From Deltaproteobacteria bacterium (GTDB lineage Bacteria; Myxococcota_A; Polyangia; Polyangiales; Ga0077539), in assembly GCA_947477565.1 (NCBI GenBank), contig CANJUR010000020.1:1-64000 (forward strand): DNA of 64,000 nt. The letters are read 5' to 3'. A program made the position numbers and the translations under genes. This document shows, in pieces, positions 46,122-54,672 of the stretch (positions within the stretch are counted from its first letter, which is position 1; every line of letters starts with the position of its first letter). Below the pieces are notes generated by a model. It searched no databases. It had not been told where the DNA came from and saw only the letters and a program-made list of their open reading frames with translations.

Positions 46122-47084
46122 GTGCGCTCTTCCTGCATCGCTCTAGTGCTTTCTGTCGCCGTCGCTTCGTGCGCGAGCACCGTCGATGGCACCGCTGCGC
46201 GCGGGGCCGACGGGGGGCAGTGGAGGGACGTCCCGCCCGGGCTCAACCCCGATGGCCTCGATCCGTTTCGACCTGTCGAGGCAGGGGTCATCACCGCCGA
46301 CGCCACCGCCCGGGACGCCGGCGAACTCATCTTTGCAGACGCGACGGTCTTCGATCAGCGCGCGGGCTCGCTCTTCATCGGCAGCAACTCCTCGGGCAGT
46401 GCCGAGAGCAGCTACGTGAGCGCGACGTTTCGGTACGTGCCGTACCCCGACGACCCACGTTGCTCCGATCGCTCCGCTGCATCCTGGGGCGTGTACGTGT
46501 GCGAAAATATCGGCCTGGGGCCGGTCGATTCGCACCCCCGCCCGTTTCCCAACGCCGGCGAGATTCGCGTCGGGGGAGGCCTCCGCGAGGTCGTGATTCG
46601 CCCGGAGGTGAGCGGCCAGTACACCCCGTTCTACCAGGGCGGGACGGAGTTTCCTGCGCTTCGCACCGTGCGGGTTCGCGCCGCCGGGACGCGCGATATT
46701 CCTGCGCTCGACCTCTCCTTCGTGGTGCCACCGACGGTGGTCGTGACCACGCCGACGGACGCCGCACCGCTCGTCATCGATCGCAGCCAGGATCTCGTCG
46801 TCGAGTGGGTGCCGATCGCGGCGCGCGAGGTCTGGGTGGTGCTCACGCTCGTGCAGACCGTTGAAGGCGTGAGGCGAAGCTACCGAGCCGCCGTGCAGGC
46901 CTACGGAGACGTCGGTCGGGCGGTGCTGCCGGCTCGCGCGCTGGCCGCGCTGCCGGTCGATTCGAGCATGGCGGCCGGGCTCACGGTGTTTCCCTACAAC
47001 GTCAGCACCACGCGCGTCGGGGTGTGGCCCATCACCGCGACCGTCGTCGGCGAGGGCCGCCGGTACGCTGTCGTCCTCCAATGA
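46122..47084 (+). CDS. Lipoprotein of unknown function
   Basis: A 320-residue lipoprotein from a GTG (VRSSCIALVLSVAVASC, lipobox VAVASC). The mature part is beta-rich with no family match: AGSLFIGSNSSGSAESSYVSATFRYV, then a Cys pair (DPRCSDR, YVCENIG), LREVVIRPEVSGQYTPFYQGG, and a possible Ig/FN3-like C-terminal half (DLVVEWVPIAAREVWVVLTLVQTVEGVRRSYRAAV, GVWPITATVVGEGRRYAVVL). Its stop overlaps the start of the next gene (ATGA), so both are coupled. Confidence 0.7.
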   Translation: MRSSCIALVLSVAVASCASTVDGTAARGADGGQWRDVPPGLNPDGLDPFRPVEAGVITADATARDAGELIFADATVFDQRAGSLFIGSNSSGSAESSYVSATFRYVPYPDDPRCSDRSAASWGVYVCENIGLGPVDSHPRPFPNAGEIRVGGGLREVVIRPEVSGQYTPFYQGGTEFPALRTVRVRAAGTRDIPALDLSFVVPPTVVVTTPTDAAPLVIDRSQDLVVEWVPIAAREVWVVLTLVQTVEGVRRSYRAAVQAYGDVGRAVLPARALAALPVDSSMAAGLTVFPYNVSTTRVGVWPITATVVGEGRRYAVVLQ

Positions 47085-48157
47085 ACCGGTGTCGCCTGGT
47101 GGCGCTCGTCGCCGCTGCGCTGCCGCTGTCCGCCCGGGCTCAGCTCCGGCCCGCGGCGCGTCCCCGCTGCGTGGTGACCGCACACGCCGCTGTCGCCCTC
47201 GACGACGCCCTCGATCCGCGGACACCCCCGGCGGTGCTGTTGCTCGATACGGTCACTGTCCTCGCCTGGCGCGACCGCGCCGACGCCCTGCGCGTGCAGC
47301 GCTTCGCTCCTGACCTGCGGGCCCTCGAGGATCCCCGGATCATCGCGCAGCCCGTGCATATTTTTACCATGGCACGTACTCCGACGGGGTTCGCGCTGGC
47401 CTACGTCGAGCGCGACCACGACCTCGTCGTCGCGCGTCGTGCGGAGTCACTCGAGGCGCAAAACGTCCCCCGGGTGATCGAGTCATTGACGGCGCCCACG
47501 GCCGCGCTGGCGTTCGCCGCTTTCGCGGGAGGCTCCCTCGTGGCCTGGGCGACACCCACGGACGTGCGGGTGATGTCGCTCGATGCGCGTGGGGTCCCGC
47601 AGGGGGCGGCGAGCGTCGTGCTCGAACAGCCACGTTCTCGCGCGCTGAGCCTCGACCCGGGCGACCCGATCACGCTACGCGTTGACGTGTCCGATCCGGC
47701 GGTCGAGCCGTGGGTGTTCACGCTCCAACCCGATGGGGCGGTGGCCAGTCGGTCGCGCTGGCCGCTCGGCGCGCTCGGCCCGGTGCGCCTCGGCGACTCT
47801 GCTCTCACGGCGCAGATCAACCCACTGGGTAGCCCGATGCTCCTCCGGGGCAACGCGGTGGTGGCCCCCGCGGCCATCGCCGATCCGGCGGTCACGCCGC
47901 GGGCGCAACTCGACGCGCTTGCGGTTGACCGCGACCTCGCCATCGCCCTCGTGAGCGATTCCTCCGTGGGGCGGCAGTCACTCACGCGGCTCATGCCCGA
48001 CGGCAGCGCGTCCTGGCTGGCCGGGGTGCGGGGCGTGATCCAGGGTCCGGCGACGTTCGCGGTGCAGGCTCCCGGGGTCGTCGCGCTGCTGACCCGGGAT
48101 GGTGCGCATAGCCCGTCGCGCACGGTGCTTCAGCGCTACGCGTGCGTGTGGCCATGA
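47081..48157 (+). CDS. Secreted protein of unknown function
   Basis: The ATG at 47081 sits in the overlap ATGA with the previous gene. The 358-residue protein has a signal peptide (MNRCRLVALVAAALPLSARAQ) and a body of repeated strand pairs (VLLLDTVTVLAWRDRADALRVQRFAPD, GFALAYVERDHDLVVARRAESLE, GSLVAWATPTDVRVMSLDARGVPQG, PWVFTLQPDGAVASRSRWPLG). This suggests a beta-propeller. It ends VLQRYACVWP. No family assigned. It probably acts with the lipoprotein encoded just upstream. Confidence 0.7.
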   Translation: MNRCRLVALVAAALPLSARAQLRPAARPRCVVTAHAAVALDDALDPRTPPAVLLLDTVTVLAWRDRADALRVQRFAPDLRALEDPRIIAQPVHIFTMARTPTGFALAYVERDHDLVVARRAESLEAQNVPRVIESLTAPTAALAFAAFAGGSLVAWATPTDVRVMSLDARGVPQGAASVVLEQPRSRALSLDPGDPITLRVDVSDPAVEPWVFTLQPDGAVASRSRWPLGALGPVRLGDSALTAQINPLGSPMLLRGNAVVAPAAIADPAVTPRAQLDALAVDRDLAIALVSDSSVGRQSLTRLMPDGSASWLAGVRGVIQGPATFAVQAPGVVALLTRDGAHSPSRTVLQRYACVWP

Positions 48158-48167
48158 GCCGTGCGGC

Positions 48168-48704
48168 TCAGTGCGGGCGGAAGTCGAGGGACACGGAGTT
48201 GATGCAGTAGCGCAGCCCGGTGGGGGCGGGGCCGTCGTCAAACACATGTCCGAGGTGCCCGTCGCAGCGCGCGCAATGGACCTCGTCGCGCTCCATGCCC
48301 ATGGAGGTATCCACGGTGCGGGCGACGCGGCCAGGCGCGACTGGCTGCGTGAAGCTGGGCCACCCCGTGCCCGACTCGAACTTGTTCGTCGAGCGGAAGA
48401 GCGGCGCTTCGCACCCGGCGCAGCGGTAGAGCCCCTCCGCGTGATTGTCCCAGTACTGCCCTGAAAATGCGCGCTCGGTGCCCTGCTCGCGCATCACGTG
48501 AAAGCTCTCGGGCGACAGCCGTCGCCGCCACTCGTCGCTGGAGAGCGTGAGGCGCTCGCCAATCGGAGGGTCCGCGCCGCCGTCCACTGCGGGGGCGCGC
48601 ACGGGCGTTCGCGGAGCGGCACCCGGCACGCGAGGCACCGCGCGACTGCACGCCGTCGCCGCCGCCACTCCCAGGAGCCCCTGCAACCATTCTCGTCGGT
48701 TCAT
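48168..48704 (-). CDS. msrB: Exported peptide-methionine (R)-S-oxide reductase
   Basis: A 178-residue protein that reduces Met-R-sulfoxide in proteins. The N-terminus is [20 protein letters not shown]: twin arginines and a lipobox-like end (Cys19), so it is probably a Tat-exported lipoprotein. The MsrB fold follows: [26 protein letters not shown] with zinc Cxx[30 protein letters not shown] with the second CxxC, and [11 protein letters not shown] with catalytic Cys167. All zinc and catalytic residues are present. Location outside the cytoplasm means repair of cell-envelope proteins, with thiol reducing power from an unknown exporter. Confidence 0.93.
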   Translation of the reverse strand: MNRREWLQGLLGVAAATACSRAVPRVPGAAPRTPVRAPAVDGGADPPIGERLTLSSDEWRRRLSPESFHVMREQGTERAFSGQYWDNHAEGLYRCAGCEAPLFRSTNKFESGTGWPSFTQPVAPGRVARTVDTSMGMERDEVHCARCDGHLGHVFDDGPAPTGLRYCINSVSLDFRPH

Positions 48705-48748
48705 GTTCGATAGCTACGTCGCCGCGGTGGCTTCGGATACATCGGCCA

Positions 48749-50065
48749 TCAACGGTTGCGCCGACGCAGCCACCAGGCGCCCGCACCGACGGCCAGCACC
48801 GCGGGCGCAACTTTCCAGAGCCATGTCCAGTCTTCGGGAACCTCCGAGGTCGGGGCCAGGGAGGGCCTGCGCTCCGTCGGTGGCGGCGCGTGCGGCGCGC
48901 CGGTGGTGTCGGCCCATCCGTCGTGGCGAAGCGTCGCCCGATCAATGGTGCTCCCATCCGTGCGGAGCGCGGTGAACTCCACGTGGTCGCGATCGACCTC
49001 GACCCGGACGTAATGGTGCTCCGCCGCGAAAGCCCTGGTCATCGGGCGTTCGCCGCGTCGGCGGTAGAGCGGTGCGCCCCCGCCGCCGCTCACGATGTAG
49101 CGCAGCCCGTCGTCGTCGCCGCGCTCGTACGCGTGGTCGTGCCCGGAGATCACAAGATCGACGTGATTCCGCCGAAGAATCGCATCTACGCCGGCCTGCG
49201 CGACAAGCTCGTTGTCGCCGTGCGGACCGGACGACCGTGGCCCCCAGTGCATCACGACGAAGAGCCAGTCGTTGGGTCCCTCGCGGCGCGCGCGGGCAAG
49301 CTCGCGGTCGATCCAGTCGCGGGCGTCGCCGGACCAGTCATCGTATGAATTAGCTAGTAAGAACCGGGTGTTGCCGTAGCGCAGCGTGGAGTCGAGCTCT
49401 TCGCTGGGCCCGCCCGGCGCGACGTGGACGTAGCGGCGGTAGTTGTCGATGCCGTTGGAGTACGGCTGCGCGATCTCGTGGTTGCCGATGACCGGGACGA
49501 AGGGCGCGACCCGCAAAAGTGGTGCCTCGATGGCGAAGAACTGCTGCCAGTCGTTCTCGTCCCGGCCGTCTTCCACAAGGTCGCCGGTGTGAACGACGAA
49601 CTCCGCGCCTTCCCGGCGTACGGCCTCGACCACGGCTGCGTGGGGCCGCGGCTGGCTGCGCGTGTCGCCGTAGATCACGAAGCGAAACGGAGTGGCCGCC
49701 GTGGGTGCGGTGGCGAAGGTTCCGGTGGCCATCTCGACGTCTGTGCCGGTGACCTCGTAGCGGTATCGGGTGCCCGGGCGAAGGCCGCTGAGAGTGAGTT
49801 CTTGCAGGGTTGCGTCTACGCCCGCCCGTGCGGTCACCTCGCCACCCGGCAGGTCGCCGCCCGGCCCCTGGGGGATGGCCCGAACCTCCAGCCGTCCCGG
49901 ACGCCGCCGCTCGGCCATGACCACTACGCCGTCGGTGCGGAGGTCCATGAGCCACGGTCCCTTGCTGAGACGATCGATCGCCCAGGACGGAGCGGCGAGC
50001 GACCACGCCGTCACGAACCACACTGCTCCAGACAATCTCGACACAGATCGTGACACTAGCGTCAT
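48749..50065 (-). CDS. Purple acid phosphatase-like metallophosphoesterase, membrane-anchored
   Basis: A 438-residue protein with a signal peptide (start MTLVSRS), an N-terminal FN3-like domain (LTLSGLRPGTRYRYEVTG) and a calcineurin-like domain with the PAP metal motifs: IYGDTRSQ, VVHTGDLVEDG, VIGNHE, VVMHWGP and SGHDHAYER. After a Pro-rich stretch the C-terminus is a hydrophobic helix with arginines (VAPAVLAVGAGAWWLRRRNR) resembling a MYXO-CTERM tail but lacking the Cys. It likely hydrolyses phosphate esters at the cell surface. Divergent from the TIGR02757 gene. Confidence 0.88.
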   Translation of the reverse strand: MTLVSRSVSRLSGAVWFVTAWSLAAPSWAIDRLSKGPWLMDLRTDGVVVMAERRRPGRLEVRAIPQGPGGDLPGGEVTARAGVDATLQELTLSGLRPGTRYRYEVTGTDVEMATGTFATAPTAATPFRFVIYGDTRSQPRPHAAVVEAVRREGAEFVVHTGDLVEDGRDENDWQQFFAIEAPLLRVAPFVPVIGNHEIAQPYSNGIDNYRRYVHVAPGGPSEELDSTLRYGNTRFLLANSYDDWSGDARDWIDRELARARREGPNDWLFVVMHWGPRSSGPHGDNELVAQAGVDAILRRNHVDLVISGHDHAYERGDDDGLRYIVSGGGGAPLYRRRGERPMTRAFAAEHHYVRVEVDRDHVEFTALRTDGSTIDRATLRHDGWADTTGAPHAPPPTERRPSLAPTSEVPEDWTWLWKVAPAVLAVGAGAWWLRRRNR

Positions 50066-50143
50066 CGCCCGGGCGGCCTCTACCTCCTTCGCCACGAGAG
50101 GACGCCGCCCGCGGACCGTGGTAGCGAGGCCGCGGAACCCCCG

Positions 50144-51022
50144 ATGGCAGTCCTCTCGCCCGCGGTCCGCCGCCGCCGCCTTCAGATTGATCGCGCTCTC
50201 GTCGCGGTCGCGGCCTTCCACCGCGGCTTCGATCCGCGCCGCGCGCTCGCCACGGACCCGCTCCGTTTCGCGCATCGGTACGCCGACCCCGATGACCGGG
50301 CGCTCATCGCGCTGCTCTCGGCGCTGATGGCCTTCGGTCGCATCGCCACCATCGGGCAGAAGCTCGAAGAACTTTGCGTCCGGCTCGGACCGTCGCCCGC
50401 CGATGTGCTTCGTCGCGAGTCCCCATCCGAGCTACGCGAGCGCCTTCGCGGCTTCAAGCACCGCACCTTTCGCGGAGCCGACGTCGCCGACCTGCTCTTC
50501 GCCCTCGGGGAAAACCTACGGCGCGATGGTCACGTCCTCGCGACCCTCGAGCGCGCGTGGGATACCCATCGCGACCTACGCCCCGCGCTCGCGGAGTGGG
50601 TTCATCAACTCCGCGCGATCGCCTGGCCGTGCGGCGCCGACCGCGCGCAGCAGCACCTTCTCCCGGACCCCACCGGGCCCAGCGCGTCGAAGCGGCTGAT
50701 GTTGTTTCTGCGCTGGGTGGTGCGGCGATCGGGCGTCGATCTTGGGCTCTCGACCATCCCCGCGGCGGCGCTGCTGATGCCCGTGGATGTGCACGTCCAC
50801 CGCATCGCTCGCAACCTCGGCTTCACCACGCGCACGGACGCATCCTGGCGGACCGCCGAGGAGATCACCGCAGCGCTTCGACTGCTCAGCGCGGATGATC
50901 CGGTGCAGTACGACTTCGCGCTCTGCCACCTCGGCATCAGCGGGCGCTGCCCGTCGAGCAGCAAACTCCCCGAGCGCTGCGTGGGCTGCGCTCTGCAGAC
51001 AGTTTGCGTGCACTGGCGTTGA
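50144..51022 (+). CDS. TIGR02757-family (DUF2400) protein
   Basis: A 292-residue protein of the TIGR02757 family, cytoplasmic and related to HhH-type DNA glycosylases. Motifs: DPLRFAHRYADPDDRALIALLSALMAFGRI, FKHRTFRGADVADLLFALG, LMLFLRWVVRRSGVDLGL, LLMPVDVHVHRIARNLGFTTR. The C-terminal C-x9-C-x2-C-x5-C (CPSSSKLPERCVGCALQTVC) resembles the iron-sulphur loop of endonuclease III. DNA-repair function is inferred from the fold and not proven. It stands 34 bases before the RiPP-type genes and may share their promoter, but it is a common stand-alone gene. Confidence 0.88.
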   Translation: MAVLSPAVRRRRLQIDRALVAVAAFHRGFDPRRALATDPLRFAHRYADPDDRALIALLSALMAFGRIATIGQKLEELCVRLGPSPADVLRRESPSELRERLRGFKHRTFRGADVADLLFALGENLRRDGHVLATLERAWDTHRDLRPALAEWVHQLRAIAWPCGADRAQQHLLPDPTGPSASKRLMLFLRWVVRRSGVDLGLSTIPAAALLMPVDVHVHRIARNLGFTTRTDASWRTAEEITAALRLLSADDPVQYDFALCHLGISGRCPSSSKLPERCVGCALQTVCVHWR

Positions 51023-51056
51023 ATCGCGTGACCTACAGTGGCAACGGAAGGGCACC

Positions 51057-51455
51057 ATGATGGGGCTGGCTGAGCGTGTGATCATCGACCGTCTGCGCGA
51101 GGGCGCTCCCGCCCGTTGGACCGCGCGTGGGAGCAGCATGTGGCCCGCGATCCGGGACGGCGCGACGGTGTCGGTGGTCCCCGGCGAGGTCCGATCGTTG
51201 CGCGCGGGAGAGTTCGTAGCGTTCGTGCGTGGCGCGACGCTGGTCGTCCACCGCGTCGTGGCGGTGTCCGAGGGTGGCCTGCGCTGCCGCGGCGACGCGC
51301 TCGCACGGGAAGACGGCGTCGTCGCGTGGGCGGAGGTGCTGGGCCGCGCGACAGTGCTTACGCAGCCGTCGCTCGCGCTTCGATGGCCGCGGCCGCGCGA
51401 ACTGCGGGCGCTGCTCCGGGCGGCGCTGGGCACCCTGCGGGCGGGGCTCGCGTGA
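51057..51455 (+). CDS. S24/S26-type peptidase-like protein, first gene of RiPP locus
   Basis: Short (132 residues) and without a membrane anchor. The motif TARGSSMWPAIRDGATV holds the nucleophile-type Ser27 of LexA/signal-peptidase folds, and LVVHRVVAV gives the next strand. Where the catalytic Lys is expected (KGD motif) the sequence has RCRGD with Arg78. Such stand-alone S24/S26-like proteins are recurrent next to PqqD/radical SAM or HprK-related genes and are candidates for leader removal, or have become non-catalytic. GGAAGG precedes the ATG. The next gene starts in its stop (GTGA). Confidence 0.8.
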   Translation: MMGLAERVIIDRLREGAPARWTARGSSMWPAIRDGATVSVVPGEVRSLRAGEFVAFVRGATLVVHRVVAVSEGGLRCRGDALAREDGVVAWAEVLGRATVLTQPSLALRWPRPRELRALLRAALGTLRAGLA

Positions 51456-52291
51456 GGCTCGATATCGCGGGGTTGCGCGTTCTCATCGCGGCGACCGGGC
51501 CGATCAACGACCGCAATTTTCAAGCGCGCTTCGGGCAGTACACGGCGCTCGACGATCAGCGCGCGGACGACCTTCGGCTCGACATCCGCGTCGATCCGGC
51601 GTGGGTGGCGCCGCGCCCGGTTCGCAACCGGTATCCCGGGGTCGATTTCCAGCGCGACCCGGACGGGGCGCTTCGCTTCCTTCGCCCGGACAGCGAGACG
51701 CGCATCTACCTGGGGCAGCACCGCGCAGAGTCGATCACGCGCCCCACGATGATCACCGACGATCCGATGGACGACATCACCCCGATCGACACGCCTCTGC
51801 GCCTCCAGCTTGCAAGTGAACTTCCGGCGCACGCCGGCGCGATGGTGCACGCCTGCGGCTACGCTGACGACCGCGGCGCGGTGCTCTTCATCGCGCGCTC
51901 GGGCGGCGGCAAGACCACCACCGCGCGCAAGCTCCCTCCGACACACGTACTCTCCGACGACCTCGTGGCCGTTCGGCACACTCCCGACGGCTGGGACGCC
52001 CACTCGCTGCCCTTCGTCGGCGAGTGGCGTCGCCCGACGGTTCCGCGGCGCGGGCGCTTACGGGCACTGGTATTCCTTCGCAAAGCCGACGATCTCGCCG
52101 TGTCCGTGTGTCCGCCAGCGCTGGCCTTCCCCGACATGCTCCAGGCGATGGTGTGGTTTGCGCAGGGAGATCCGGTCGCCGCGACGCTGCTCGACCACGC
52201 GCAGTCGCTCATCCGCACGGTCCCCTGCGTATCGCTCGCCCTGCCGCGCGATCAACCGGTGCTGCCGCTGCTCGATCGCTGGCTCGCATGA
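51452..52291 (+). CDS. HprK-related P-loop kinase (first copy)
   Basis: A 279-residue protein from a GTG overlapping the previous stop. Its second half resembles the HPr kinase/phosphorylase core: HAGAMVHACG (127-136), P-loop ARSGGGKTTTAR (148-159, Lys154) and the acidic pair LSDDLVAV (167-174) at the HprK catalytic Asp. HprK-related kinases in RiPP and exosortase-type loci are known; one kind phosphorylates the C-terminal Ser of lasso peptides. The N-terminal ~120 residues are a divergent beta-rich domain. Here it likely acts on the locus peptide or a small carrier protein. Stop overlaps next start (ATGA). Confidence 0.82.
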   Translation: MRLDIAGLRVLIAATGPINDRNFQARFGQYTALDDQRADDLRLDIRVDPAWVAPRPVRNRYPGVDFQRDPDGALRFLRPDSETRIYLGQHRAESITRPTMITDDPMDDITPIDTPLRLQLASELPAHAGAMVHACGYADDRGAVLFIARSGGGKTTTARKLPPTHVLSDDLVAVRHTPDGWDAHSLPFVGEWRRPTVPRRGRLRALVFLRKADDLAVSVCPPALAFPDMLQAMVWFAQGDPVAATLLDHAQSLIRTVPCVSLALPRDQPVLPLLDRWLA

Positions 52292-53058
52292 GCACCGTCT
52301 CGGGCCTGCGCTTCGGACGGCTCGCCCTGCGGGTGGAGGGCCCCGCGCTGCATCCTCTGCTCGACGCCTACCGCGCGCCCGTCGCCGCGGATGCCCGCAG
52401 GGTGTTGCTCTCGGTGGTCGCGTCGCTGCCGCCGGAAGCCCTCGCCGCGACGTCCTCCGTGGGCTTCGCGCTCACCGCGACCGCCGACCACGACGCCATC
52501 ACGCTCGGCGGCGATGCGGCGCGGCCCACTCCCTGGCTCGCGGCCTTCTGCGAGTTGGTCGCCCGCGATGCCGCGACCCACGGGTGCCTGCTCGTACACG
52601 CGGGCGCGGTCACCGTCTCCGGGGGAGTTGCGCTGCTGGTGGCGCCGCCGGGCGTGGGCAAGACCACCGCGGTCCGTCACGCCGTAGACCGCGCCTTCGC
52701 CTCCAACGCCGTGCTCCTGGACCTGTCCGGTGGCACGGCGACGGTGCGAGCGATGCCGTTCACCCGCGAGCCGATGCCCGCGCTCGAGTCCGCGGCGACG
52801 CTGCCGCTGTCGGTTTTCGCGTTCGTCGAGCGGGCCTCGGAATCGACCGTTGAATGGATCGCGCCGTCGCTCGCAACCATGCGCCTGATGCCGCACGTCA
52901 CGCGCCCTCGAGGGGCTGATCCCCACGCCCGCACCCGCACTGATCTCGCGCTGATGCTTGGCGGCAAGGCCCGCGCGCTGAGGCTGGGCTTGCCTTCGGG
53001 ACCGGGCTATCTTGCCGCCCTCGACGCCGCCCTTCACACCACGACCAACCCAGTATGA
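52288..53058 (+). CDS. HprK-related P-loop protein (second copy, acidic pair lost)
   Basis: A 256-residue relative of the preceding gene with the same HAGAV-then-P-loop order: LLVHAGAVTV near 101-110 and VAPPGVGKTTAV near 118-129 (Lys125). The Asp-Asp pair expected after the P-loop is not seen; the following strand reads NAVLLDLSGGT. It might bind nucleotide but lack kinase chemistry, or form a heteromer with the first copy. Start and stop both overlap neighbours by ATGA, so all five proteins of this run are made in a coupled way. Confidence 0.75.
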   Translation: MSTVSGLRFGRLALRVEGPALHPLLDAYRAPVAADARRVLLSVVASLPPEALAATSSVGFALTATADHDAITLGGDAARPTPWLAAFCELVARDAATHGCLLVHAGAVTVSGGVALLVAPPGVGKTTAVRHAVDRAFASNAVLLDLSGGTATVRAMPFTREPMPALESAATLPLSVFAFVERASESTVEWIAPSLATMRLMPHVTRPRGADPHARTRTDLALMLGGKARALRLGLPSGPGYLAALDAALHTTTNPV

Positions 53059-53336
53059 ACGCCCAACGTACGGTTCACCACGCCCCCGACGCTGTCTGGC
53101 GACGTTACGACGATCAGGTCGCCGTGATCTCCCTCGACGCCAACCGGGTCCGCCTCTTCAACGGCGTCGGGAGCTTCCTCTGGGAGCACTGCGATGGCAC
53201 CACTCTCGAACAGATGGTCAGCGCGGTGTGCGCGCGCTTCGCAGTAGACGAGGTCACTGCACGGGCTGACGTGGAGGGATTCATCGACGACCTTGTGGCT
53301 CGCGGGCTGCTCCGACCGATCGCCACAGAGACATGA
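53055..53336 (+). CDS. PqqD-family RiPP recognition protein
   Basis: A 93-residue PqqD-like protein. It follows the family pattern: AVISLDANRVRLFNGVGSFLWEHCDGTTLEQMVSAVCARF, then a helix DEVTARADVEGFIDDLVARGLL. This is the RiPP recognition element (RRE) fold: three beta strands and three helices that bind leader peptides and present them to radical SAM or other enzymes. Its stop overlaps the radical SAM start, a layout typical of peptide maturases. It resembles the HPr-rel-A-type PqqD group by context, as it sits beside HprK-related genes. Confidence 0.9.
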   Translation: MNAQRTVHHAPDAVWRRYDDQVAVISLDANRVRLFNGVGSFLWEHCDGTTLEQMVSAVCARFAVDEVTARADVEGFIDDLVARGLLRPIATET

Positions 53337-54649
53337 ACGGCGCACAACTTCTCCGCTCCCTGGCGCTGCGGCATGGCCGACCGATGGGGGTCCACCTGCA
53401 GGTGGCCGATCGGTGCAACCACGTCTGTCAGCACTGCTACCAGGTGCAAGGAGAGAAGGGCGAACTGAGCTTCGAGAAGCTCTGCGAAGTCATCGATGGC
53501 ATCGCCGACGCGGGGGTGTTTACCCTCAACGTAAGCGGCGGCGAGGCGACGCTCCGGCCCGACCTTCTTGAGATCCTTCGTTATGCGCGCGGCCGCGGTT
53601 TCGCAGTGCGCCTCTTTACGAACGGCTTCTTGATCGATGAGGTTTACGCGGACGCGCTTGCGGCCGTTGGTCTGCTCGAGGTTCACGTGAGCCTCTATTC
53701 GGGACTCGCGGAGGAGCACGACGCCGTGACCCGCGTGCCCAGGTCCTTCCATCGCACCGTGGCTGCCATCACGTCGCTCCGCCAGCGCGGCGTGCGCGTG
53801 GTGTTGAAGACCCCGGCGACGACGCTCTCCGTGCGCGGCGCTCAAAGTGTCGAGGCGCTTGCGCTGCGCCTCGGGTGCGAGCACCAGTCCTCCACCGAAC
53901 TGACCATGCGCGAAGACGGAGCGGCTGATCCGTGGGCGGTTCGTGTGACGCCGGAAGACCTGCTGCGCGAGGGCATGCTGAGCGCATGGACGCCCGCGGC
54001 GGACGAAGCTGGCGAGCGCGCGGTGAAGCTCGCGACCTTCCCTTGCGGAGTCGGTCGATCGGGCCTCGTGGTGCTACCCGATGGCCGGCTGCAGGCGTGC
54101 ACCGACACTCCCAACGTCCTCGCCGACCTCACGCAGCACTCACTGGCCGACGCCCTGCGAAGCGCGCCCGAGCGCGAACTCTTCGAGACGCTAAACTGGT
54201 CGCGGATTCACGGGTGCCGTGACTGCGATCTGCTGACCGCTTGCGCTCGTTGCCACGCGACGGCGCTACACGAAGGCGGTGATTACCTCGGGCCGTATGC
54301 CTCGGCCTGCGCGCGGGCCCGAGCGCGGTACAGCGCCGCCGCTGGATCGCTCGAGGTGACCACTCCGACCGCGGACTGTGAACCCGGTCGTGACCCGAGC
54401 GTCGGGCCGTATGCGATCGTGGCGGCGGGGGTCATCCAACCGCTGCGAGACGTGCGTACGGCTGATGATGACGCGATGGCGGCTCGATTTTCGTGGCTCC
54501 GTCGGGCGGTTGCGCGGCCCGCGGACACGGGTCTGGTATCGATTCGTCGCAAGCCCACAGTGGAGTCTTTACAGACCCCTATTGGGGAAACAGGCAGCCT
54601 GCCTCAGACCGGCATGGGTGTGATAAGCCCGCTTCGCCAACCGCTCTAA
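53333..54649 (+). CDS. Radical SAM/SPASM peptide maturase
   Basis: A 438-residue enzyme. The SAM cluster motif is CNHVCQHC (Cys28, Cys32, Cys35), followed by VSGGEATLRPDLLEIL (GGE 69-71). The SPASM domain has Cys238 and Cys256 (CGVGRSGLVVLPDGRLQAC), Cys295, Cys298, Cys304, Cys307 (CRDCDLLTACARC) and Cys326, the seven-Cys pattern for two auxiliary 4Fe-4S clusters. Such enzymes form thioether, C-C or C-O crosslinks or decarboxylate peptides. Residues 340-438 are an unusual, poorly conserved-looking tail. It overlaps the PqqD gene and ends 23 bases before the giant lipoprotein gene. Confidence 0.92.
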   Translation: MNGAQLLRSLALRHGRPMGVHLQVADRCNHVCQHCYQVQGEKGELSFEKLCEVIDGIADAGVFTLNVSGGEATLRPDLLEILRYARGRGFAVRLFTNGFLIDEVYADALAAVGLLEVHVSLYSGLAEEHDAVTRVPRSFHRTVAAITSLRQRGVRVVLKTPATTLSVRGAQSVEALALRLGCEHQSSTELTMREDGAADPWAVRVTPEDLLREGMLSAWTPAADEAGERAVKLATFPCGVGRSGLVVLPDGRLQACTDTPNVLADLTQHSLADALRSAPERELFETLNWSRIHGCRDCDLLTACARCHATALHEGGDYLGPYASACARARARYSAAAGSLEVTTPTADCEPGRDPSVGPYAIVAAGVIQPLRDVRTADDDAMAARFSWLRRAVARPADTGLVSIRRKPTVESLQTPIGETGSLPQTGMGVISPLRQPL

Positions 54650-54672
54650 ACAAACCATCTCGGGGATTAACC

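Noticed and set aside
54590-54630. LPQTG sortase-type motif in the radical SAM tail
   Set aside because: It is inside a cytoplasmic enzyme tail with no hydrophobic segment or Lys/Arg end after it; chance match.
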